From JACDAN01 sp035711385 (GTDB taxonomy: Bacteria; Actinomycetota; Thermoleophilia; Gaiellales; Gaiellaceae): a DNA stretch of 17,754 bases. The notes below the pieces were generated by a model. The model did no database searches and was not told the origin of the DNA. It was given only the letters and a program-made list of their open reading frames with translations. This document shows, piece by piece, positions 13,264 to 17,754 of the stretch. How positions within the stretch are numbered: the first letter of the stretch is position 1; each line of letters opens with the position of its first letter. The translations under genes and the position numbers were made by a program. The DNA lies in the NCBI GenBank assembly GCA_035711385.1, contig DASTCG010000132.1, positions 1 to 17,754 on the forward strand, given 5' to 3'.

Positions 13264-13919
13264 CCGGCGATCACCGCCGATCCGGCGACGAGGCAGCGCG
13301 CCGAGCCACCCACCGAGTACTGCTCGAGCATCAGGTTCGCGGTGACGACGCCTCCTGCGGCCGAGCGGTAGACGAGCGTCGCCAGCGCGTCGTCGTCCGC
13401 GGCGCCGACGAAGTCGAAGCCATCGATCGTGTCGAGGTCGTCGTCCTCGTCGTAGGCGACCGTGTCCGACGGGGTCGCGTTCGCCACGACCAGCGCGCGC
13501 GCCCGCGCGTTGTTCGCTGCCGAGCTCGCCTCCAGCGAGAGGTCGCCGCCGGCGCTGCACGCGCCGTTGAGGATCAGCCCGCCGAGGCTCACGATCTGCG
13601 TCTCGCCGGTCCCGGCCGCGACGTCGAACGCAACCCGGACGGCCGACGGGCCGGACGGGCCGACGGGCCCCTGCGGCCCGGGTGATCCCTGCGGGCCGGC
13701 GGGGCCCACAGGCCCGGACAGGCCGGGCGCTCCGGTGAAGCCGCGCGGGCCGCGCGGCCCTCGTGGGCCGCGTGGGCCGCGCGGTCCTCGTATCACCTTC
13801 ACCTTCGGCCGTTTCGGCTTCGCCTCCGGCCCCGTGCTCGCCGCCGAGCCAAACCCGACGGTGAAGGTCGTGAGTCCAACGGCTGCGACGACGGTCGCAG
13901 CGACCAGCCCGCGTGCCAT
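13260..13919 (-). CDS. Exported protein with collagen-like repeat (GPR/GPx type)
   Basis: 219 residues. A signal peptide (MARGLVAATVVAAVGLTTFTVGFGSAAS) is followed by a basic linker (KPKRPKVKVIR). Sixteen Gly-X-Y triplets come next, five of them GPR and most with Pro at X, as in true collagen. A beta-rich C-terminal domain of about 120 residues contains two Cys that may pair. High Pro content and the basic stretch suggest a stable trimeric stalk bound to acidic wall polymers; this is inference. The ATG has AGGAGG five bases upstream (13925-13930). It shares the GPR-GFT-GA core of its repeat with the collagen-like protein at 11406-12155, from which it is separated by the M29-like gene, but the heads differ. 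Confidence 0.87.
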   Translation of the reverse strand: MARGLVAATVVAAVGLTTFTVGFGSAASTGPEAKPKRPKVKVIRGPRGPRGPRGPRGPRGFTGAPGLSGPVGPAGPQGSPGPQGPVGPSGPSAVRVAFDVAAGTGETQIVSLGGLILNGACSAGGDLSLEASSAANNARARALVVANATPSDTVAYDEDDDLDTIDGFDFVGAADDDALATLVYRSAAGGVVTANLMLEQYSVGGSARCLVAGSAVIAG

Positions 13920-14012
13920 TCCTGCCTCCTCGCTCGTGATCCGTGGATGCCTCCGGTCTACCGCCGAGCCCGTCCGGAAGGCAGGGAACGAGACGGGTTC
14001 TTCACGCTTTTG

Positions 14013-14035
14013 GAGCAGGTTCGAACCACCTGCTC
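14013..14035. promoter_or_regulatory. Inverted repeat before the M50 protease gene
   Basis: GAGCAGGT (14013-14020) pairs with ACCTGCTC (14028-14035), and the palindrome GGTTCGAACC (14018-14027) is nested within it. It lies at about -18 to -40 from the protease GTG, overlapping where the -35 box of the proposed promoter would be. It may be a regulator-binding site for the divergent pair. The rest of the 133-base gap shows no other structure. Confidence 0.45.
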
Positions 14036-14040
14036 GCGGG

Positions 14041-14046
14041 TACGAT
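14041..14046 (+). promoter_or_regulatory. Candidate leaderless -10 box of the M50 protease gene
   Basis: TACGAT fits TAnnnT and ends six bases before the GTG at 14053, so transcription would begin at or beside the start codon. The absence of any Shine-Dalgarno fits leaderless translation, common in Actinobacteria. Confidence 0.5.
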
Positions 14047-14052
14047 GCGACG

Positions 14053-14892
14053 GTGAGTCAGCTCACGCCTGAAAAAGAGGCGGAGCTCGGACCATACGAG
14101 CCGTACGACCGCGGGCCGGTCAAAGACGAGCCTCGTTTTCCGATCCTCCGCAAGCTCGCGACGCCGTTCATCGCGCTCGGCCTGCTGCTCTGGAAGGCCA
14201 AGTTCGCGCTGGGCGCGATCTTCAAGTTCAAGTTCTTCACGACGTCGGCTTCGATGCTTGTGTCGGTGGGCGCCTACGCGCTCTTCTGGGGCTGGAAGTT
14301 CGCCGTCGGCCTCGTCCTGCTCCTGTTCGTGCACGAGCTCGGCCACTACCTCGAGGCGCGGCGGCAGGGGCTCAACGTCAGCGCGCCGATGTTCATCCCG
14401 TTTCTCGGCGCGGCGATCCTGCTGCGAGAGAACCCGCTCAACGCCTGGCGTGAGGCGCTCGTCGCGTTCGCCGGGCCGATCCTCGGCACGCTCGGCGCGG
14501 CAGTGGTCTGGGTCGTCGGCGAGCAACAGAACTCTGAGTTCCTGCTCGCGCTGGCGTTCACCGGATTCCTCCTCAACCTCTTCAACCTGATCCCCGTGGT
14601 GCCCCTCGACGGCGGCCGGATCGCGGCGGCCATCCACCCGGCCATCTGGGCCGTCGGCTTCGTCGGGCTCGTGGCGCTCCTCTTCCTGGCGCCGAACCCG
14701 CTGCTGATCCTGATCGTGATCCTGGTCGGGTTCGAGCTCTTCCGGCGCTGGCAGGAGCGCGGAAGCCTCGAAGCCCACGCCTACTACGAGATCAAGCCCT
14801 GGCAGCGGGTCGCCACCGCCGTGGGCTACTTCGCGCTCGCCGGGTTGCTCGTGCTCGGCATGAACGCGAGCTTCGTCGAGCGCAGCCTCTAG
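14053..14892 (+). CDS. M50-family intramembrane zinc metalloprotease (site-2-protease-like)
   Basis: 279 residues with about six hydrophobic segments. Zinc ligands His94-Glu95-x-x-His98 (FVHELGHYLEARR) and Asp186 (NLFNLIPVVPLDGGRI, the NPxPLDGG-type motif) define the M50 active site inside the membrane. Such proteases cut transmembrane segments, often of anti-sigma factors. No PDZ domain separates the two motifs, so it is the short type. The first 40 residues are cytosolic and acidic, without a signal peptide. The GTG start is chosen because it follows a TACGAT box and the family-like sequence begins soon after; no ATG fits. The LOG gene begins three bases after the stop, starting a tight cluster that runs through selA and selB. 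Confidence 0.92.
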   Translation: MSQLTPEKEAELGPYEPYDRGPVKDEPRFPILRKLATPFIALGLLLWKAKFALGAIFKFKFFTTSASMLVSVGAYALFWGWKFAVGLVLLLFVHELGHYLEARRQGLNVSAPMFIPFLGAAILLRENPLNAWREALVAFAGPILGTLGAAVVWVVGEQQNSEFLLALAFTGFLLNLFNLIPVVPLDGGRIAAAIHPAIWAVGFVGLVALLFLAPNPLLILIVILVGFELFRRWQERGSLEAHAYYEIKPWQRVATAVGYFALAGLLVLGMNASFVERSL

Positions 14893-14895
14893 GCC

Positions 14896-15597
14896 GTGGA
14901 AGACAGACGGATCCTCCAGGCGCACGACGGCAACCTGCCGCGCAATGTCTTCCTCATTGCGGAGGAGTTCCGCACCGGTTTCGAGGCCGTGGACGGCATC
15001 GACCGGCCCGGGGTCTCGGTGTTCGGCTCTGCACGGGTGCGGCCGGAGAGCGAGGTCTACGAGACGGCGCGCCAGATCGGTCGCCTCTTCGCGGAGGCCG
15101 GGTTCGCAGTCATCACGGGGGGCGGGCCAGGCGTGATGGAGGCGGCGAACCGGGGGGCGCAGGAGGCAGGCGGCCTCTCGATCGGCTTTGGGATCGAGCT
15201 GCCGCACGAGCAGGCGACGAACCCGTACCTGGACATGAGCATCCTCTTCCGGCACTTCTACGCGCGGAAGACGATGCTCGTGAAGGCGGCCGAGGGCTTC
15301 GTGATGATGCCCGGCGGCTTCGGGACGCTCGACGAGATGTTCGAGGCACTGACGCTGATCCAGACCGGCAAAGTGCTCAACTTCCCGGTCGTCCTCTTCG
15401 GCCGCGAGCACTGGGAGGGGCTCGTGGGATGGATCAACGACCGGCTCCTCTCGCGGCGGCTGATCTCGCCGGAGGACGAGGACCTCCTGTTCGTCACCGA
15501 CGATCCAGATGAGGCGGTCAGCCTCGTCGTCGAGTGCTACGAGGAGCGCCGCGCGGGCCTGCGCACGGCCGAGTCGCGGAAAGCGGACGCCCAGTAG
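14896..15597 (+). CDS. LOG-family protein (nucleotide 5'-monophosphate phosphoribohydrolase-like)
   Basis: 233 residues of the 'lysine decarboxylase-like' fold whose tested members split nucleoside 5'-monophosphates into base and ribose-5-phosphate (cytokinin-activating LOG enzymes, bacterial PpnN-type nucleosidases). Motifs are VFGSARVRP at the start of the Rossmann fold, TGGGPGVMEAANRGA, and the signature PGGFGTLDE with the catalytic Glu. Lysine decarboxylase activity is not expected. The GTG start lies three bases after the M50 stop and selA begins four bases after its own stop, so translation is probably coupled. Why a nucleotide hydrolase should sit beside selenocysteine genes is not clear. 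Confidence 0.9.
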   Translation: MEDRRILQAHDGNLPRNVFLIAEEFRTGFEAVDGIDRPGVSVFGSARVRPESEVYETARQIGRLFAEAGFAVITGGGPGVMEAANRGAQEAGGLSIGFGIELPHEQATNPYLDMSILFRHFYARKTMLVKAAEGFVMMPGGFGTLDEMFEALTLIQTGKVLNFPVVLFGREHWEGLVGWINDRLLSRRLISPEDEDLLFVTDDPDEAVSLVVECYEERRAGLRTAESRKADAQ

Positions 15598-15601
15598 GCC
15601 G

Positions 15602-16888
15602 ATGCGTCTGCGCGACCTGCCGTCCGTCGACGAGCTGGCGCGCGCAGTGGACGATCCGCTGGCCGTGGCGGCTGCGCGAAGCGTGCTGGATGAGGCGCGC
15701 CAGGAGATTCGCGCCGGCTTCCAGCCGGGCGATCTCGCGGCTCGGGTTCGCGACGCGGTCGAATCGGCCCGGGCGCCGGCGCTGCGGCGGGTCGTCAATG
15801 CGACCGGCGTGATCGTGCACACGAACCTCGGCCGCGCGCCCCTCGCCGGCTCGGCGCTCGACCGGGTGCGCGAGATCGGCCGCGGCTACTCCAACCTCGA
15901 GTACGACCTGTCCGCCGGCCGCCGGGGCTCCCGGCAGGATCACGTCGCCGGGTTGCTACGGCGACTCACCGGAGCCGAGGCCGCACTCGTCGTCAACAAC
16001 AACGCGGCGGCCGTCCTGCTTGCACTTGCGGCGCTCGCGGAGGGTCGGGAGGTGGTCGTCTCGCGCGGCGAGCTGATCGAGATCGGCGACGGGTTTCGAA
16101 TCCCCGACGTCCTGCGGGGGTCAGGGGCGACGCTCGTCGAGGTCGGGACGACGAACCGGACACGGGCGGTCGACTACGAGCGCGCGGTGGGCCCGGAGAC
16201 GGGACTGCTGCTGCGCGTGCACCAGTCGAACTTCCGCGTCGTCGGTTTCACGGAGCGGCCGAAGCTCGAGGAGCTCGTGGCAGTAGGCCGCCGTCACGGG
16301 ATCCCGGTCGTGGAGGATGCAGGGTCCGGCGTGCTCGAGCCGGTCGGTGACGAGGCGCCGGCGCGGGAGAGTGTCGCGGCCGGAGCCGATCTAGTCTGCT
16401 TCTCGGGGGACAAGTTGCTCGGCGGCCCGCAGGCCGGGATCGTCGTCGGACGGGCTGATCTGGTCGAGCGACTGCGCCGGCATCCTCTCCAGCGGGCGTT
16501 GCGGGCGGACAAGCTGACGCTGGCGGCGCTCGAGGGAACGCTGGGCCTCTATCTCGAGCCGGGCCGGGCGCTGCGCGAGGTTCCTGTGTTGCGGATGCTG
16601 GTCGAGCCGGCAGAGTCGGTGCGCGCGCGGGCGGAGCGGCTGGCGCAGCGCGTCGCCGGGCGCGTGGAGGAGACGGTCGCCCGTGTCGGCGGCGGCGCGC
16701 TCCCGCTCGCCGAGCTCGTCAGCTACGCGTGTGCCGTCGAAGAGGAGCTCGCGGGGCCGCTGCTCGCCGGCGATCCGCCTGTGGTCGGCGTCGTTCGCGA
16801 CGGCGCGCTGCTGCTCGACTGCCGGACCCTCCGCGACGAGGACGTCGAGGAGGCTGCTCGTGCGGTGCTGACGTGCCGCTCACGGTAG
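15602..16888 (+). CDS. selA: L-seryl-tRNA(Sec) selenium transferase SelA
   Basis: SelA converts Ser-tRNA(Sec) to Sec-tRNA(Sec) using selenophosphate and pyridoxal phosphate, forming a large ring in the cytosol. The 428-residue protein has the N-terminal tRNA-binding start (RLRDLPSVDELARAV), RVVNATGVIVHTNLGRAPL, and VVNNNAAAVLLAL. The PLP lysine Lys271 is in CFSGDKLLGGPQAG, the conserved SelA active-site sequence. It is slightly shorter than the Escherichia coli enzyme (463), but no domain is missing. The ATG at 15602 is four bases after the LOG stop. selB begins 16 bases before its stop in another frame, the usual coupling of the pair. Confidence 0.96.
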   Translation: MRLRDLPSVDELARAVDDPLAVAAARSVLDEARQEIRAGFQPGDLAARVRDAVESARAPALRRVVNATGVIVHTNLGRAPLAGSALDRVREIGRGYSNLEYDLSAGRRGSRQDHVAGLLRRLTGAEAALVVNNNAAAVLLALAALAEGREVVVSRGELIEIGDGFRIPDVLRGSGATLVEVGTTNRTRAVDYERAVGPETGLLLRVHQSNFRVVGFTERPKLEELVAVGRRHGIPVVEDAGSGVLEPVGDEAPARESVAAGADLVCFSGDKLLGGPQAGIVVGRADLVERLRRHPLQRALRADKLTLAALEGTLGLYLEPGRALREVPVLRMLVEPAESVRARAERLAQRVAGRVEETVARVGGGALPLAELVSYACAVEEELAGPLLAGDPPVVGVVRDGALLLDCRTLRDEDVEEAARAVLTCRSR

Positions 16889-17754
16889 GAACCGCCGGGC
16901 ACGTCGATCATGGCAAGACGTGGCTGGTCCGAGCGCTGACCGGAAAGGACACGGACCGGCTCCCGGAGGAGCAGGCCCGCGGGGTGTCGATCGACCTCGG
17001 CTATGCGCCGCTCGATCTCGGCGGCGGCCTTCGCCTGTCGCTGATCGACGTGCCGGGGCATGAGCGGTTCGTTCGGAACATGGTCGCGGGCGCGACGGGG
17101 ATCGACATGTTCCTGCTCGTCGTCGATGCGGGCGAAGGCGTCCGGGAGCAGACCCGAGAGCACGTCGCGATCCTGCGGTTCCTGGGCGTGGACGCAGGCG
17201 TCGTGGCGGTCACGAAGGTGGACACGGTCGACAGCGACCTGGTCGCGTCGTCCGTTGCAGGCGCCCGCGACCTCGTTCCCGGCCTGGAGGTCATCCCGGT
17301 CAGCGCGGCGACGGGGGTTGGGCTCGATGAGCTTCGCGTTGCCCTGGGGCGTGCTGCGCGGGAGATTCGGCCCTCGCGTGAGGACTGGCCGACGCGGCTC
17401 TGGATCGATCGAGTCTTCAGCCTGCCGGGCGCCGGGACCATCGTCACCGGGACGCTGTGGTCGGGGTCGATCGGAACCGGCGACGCGCTTGCGGTGGAGC
17501 CGGGCGGGCTTGCCGCGCGCGTCCGGTCGGTCGAGGTGCATGACGAGCGGGTGGAGCACGCGGGGGCAGGCCAGCGCGTCGCGGTCGGGATCGTCGGTCC
17601 CGCACGGGAGCGGCTCCGTCGCGGCCAGGCTCTGGTTGTCCCGGGTGCGTTTCCCGTCTCCTACCGGCTCGATGTGCGTCTGGAGTGCGACGACAGTGCG
17701 CCGGCTGTCACCGCTCATCTGGGAACGGCCGCCATTCCGGCCCGAGTTGTCCGT
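16873..17754 (+). CDS. selB: Selenocysteine-specific elongation factor SelB (3' truncated by window edge)
   Basis: The frame opens with GTG at 16873, overlaps the selA end by 16 bases and stays open to the last base, giving 294 residues. GTPase motifs are GTAGHVDHGKT (G1, 6-16), ARGVSIDLGY (G2, 35-44), DVPGHERF (G3, 59-66) and TKVD (G4, 114-117). TKVD in place of the general NKxD suits SelB. Domain II of the EF-Tu type follows (FSLPGAGTIVTGTLWSG). SelB delivers Sec-tRNA(Sec) to UGA codons marked by a SECIS hairpin. The C-terminal winged-helix domains that bind SECIS lie beyond the window. Together with selA it shows a working selenocysteine system is likely. Confidence 0.95.
   Translation, partial: MPLTVGTAGHVDHGKTWLVRALTGKDTDRLPEEQARGVSIDLGYAPLDLGGGLRLSLIDVPGHERFVRNMVAGATGIDMFLLVVDAGEGVREQTREHVAILRFLGVDAGVVAVTKVDTVDSDLVASSVAGARDLVPGLEVIPVSAATGVGLDELRVALGRAAREIRPSREDWPTRLWIDRVFSLPGAGTIVTGTLWSGSIGTGDALAVEPGGLAARVRSVEVHDERVEHAGAGQRVAVGIVGPARERLRRGQALVVPGAFPVSYRLDVRLECDDSAPAVTAHLGTAAIPARVVR

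Noticed and set aside
14013..14035. tRNA T-arm remnant or attachment site (GGTTCGAACC resembles a T loop)
   Set aside because: The surrounding bases give no acceptor or anticodon arm and the loop length does not fit; there are no integrase or phage genes in the window.
14002..15822. A 606-codon open frame on the minus strand opposite the M50, LOG and selA genes
   Set aside because: It is rich in Arg/Glu/Asp/His without motifs, spans three well-supported plus-strand genes and their junctions, and is the expected mirror of high-GC coding sequence.
16117..16128. GGGGTCAGGGG as a third copy of the hairpin repeat at 6363-6479
   Set aside because: It lacks the complementary half, so it cannot form the stem, and it lies in conserved selA coding sequence.

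Overview
The window is a compact, high-GC bacterial chromosome segment with no mobile-element or phage gene. The organism is most likely an actinobacterium of a deep-branching, Thermoleophilia/Gaiellales-like lineage. This rests on the base composition, many GTG/TTG starts, a LexA box of the CGAAC-N4-GTTCG type, and two secreted collagen-like proteins of a style I associate with that class. The lineage is an inference, not a measurement.

Left part (1-3.2 kb). A multicopper oxidase truncated by the window edge ends at two strong hairpin terminators. The rest of this block is on the minus strand: a lone receiver-domain protein, secG, tRNA-Leu(GAG), then lexA with a near-textbook SOS promoter/operator, a translationally coupled zinc-ribbon mini-gene, and rnpB (RNase P RNA). 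The rnpB -10 box lies inside the end of the zinc-ribbon gene, whose last codons overlap the first bases of the RNA.

Middle part (3.2-11.4 kb). A small helical protein runs tail to tail into a GT4 glycosyltransferase. Divergent from the glycosyltransferase is a short RuBisCO-like protein (RLP) joined by a GTGA overlap to mtnA (methylthioribose-1-phosphate isomerase). This pair is the most interesting system here: an apparent sulfur-salvage or 5-deoxypentose operon whose RLP keeps the carbamate/metal residues but has changed several catalytic ones. A pair of inverted GGGGTCAG-type hairpins follows. A minus-strand pair encodes a methylmalonyl-CoA mutase catalytic subunit without a B12 domain and a GNAT acetyltransferase. 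Divergent from it is an L,D-transpeptidase, an unrecognised membrane protein and a MoaD-MoaE fusion, ending at a 12-bp hairpin.

Right part (11.4-17.75 kb). Two exported collagen-like proteins flank an M29-like aminopeptidase; one pair of convergent genes shares a CTAG as both stop codons. Then comes a tight forward cluster: a site-2-protease-like M50 membrane protease, a LOG-family nucleotide hydrolase, selA and the 5' part of selB. The organism therefore very probably makes selenoproteins; selC and selD are not in view.

Most genes are packed into short operons with 1-16 bp overlaps or gaps under 15 bp. Larger non-coding stretches hold terminators, hairpins or divergent control regions, described individually below.
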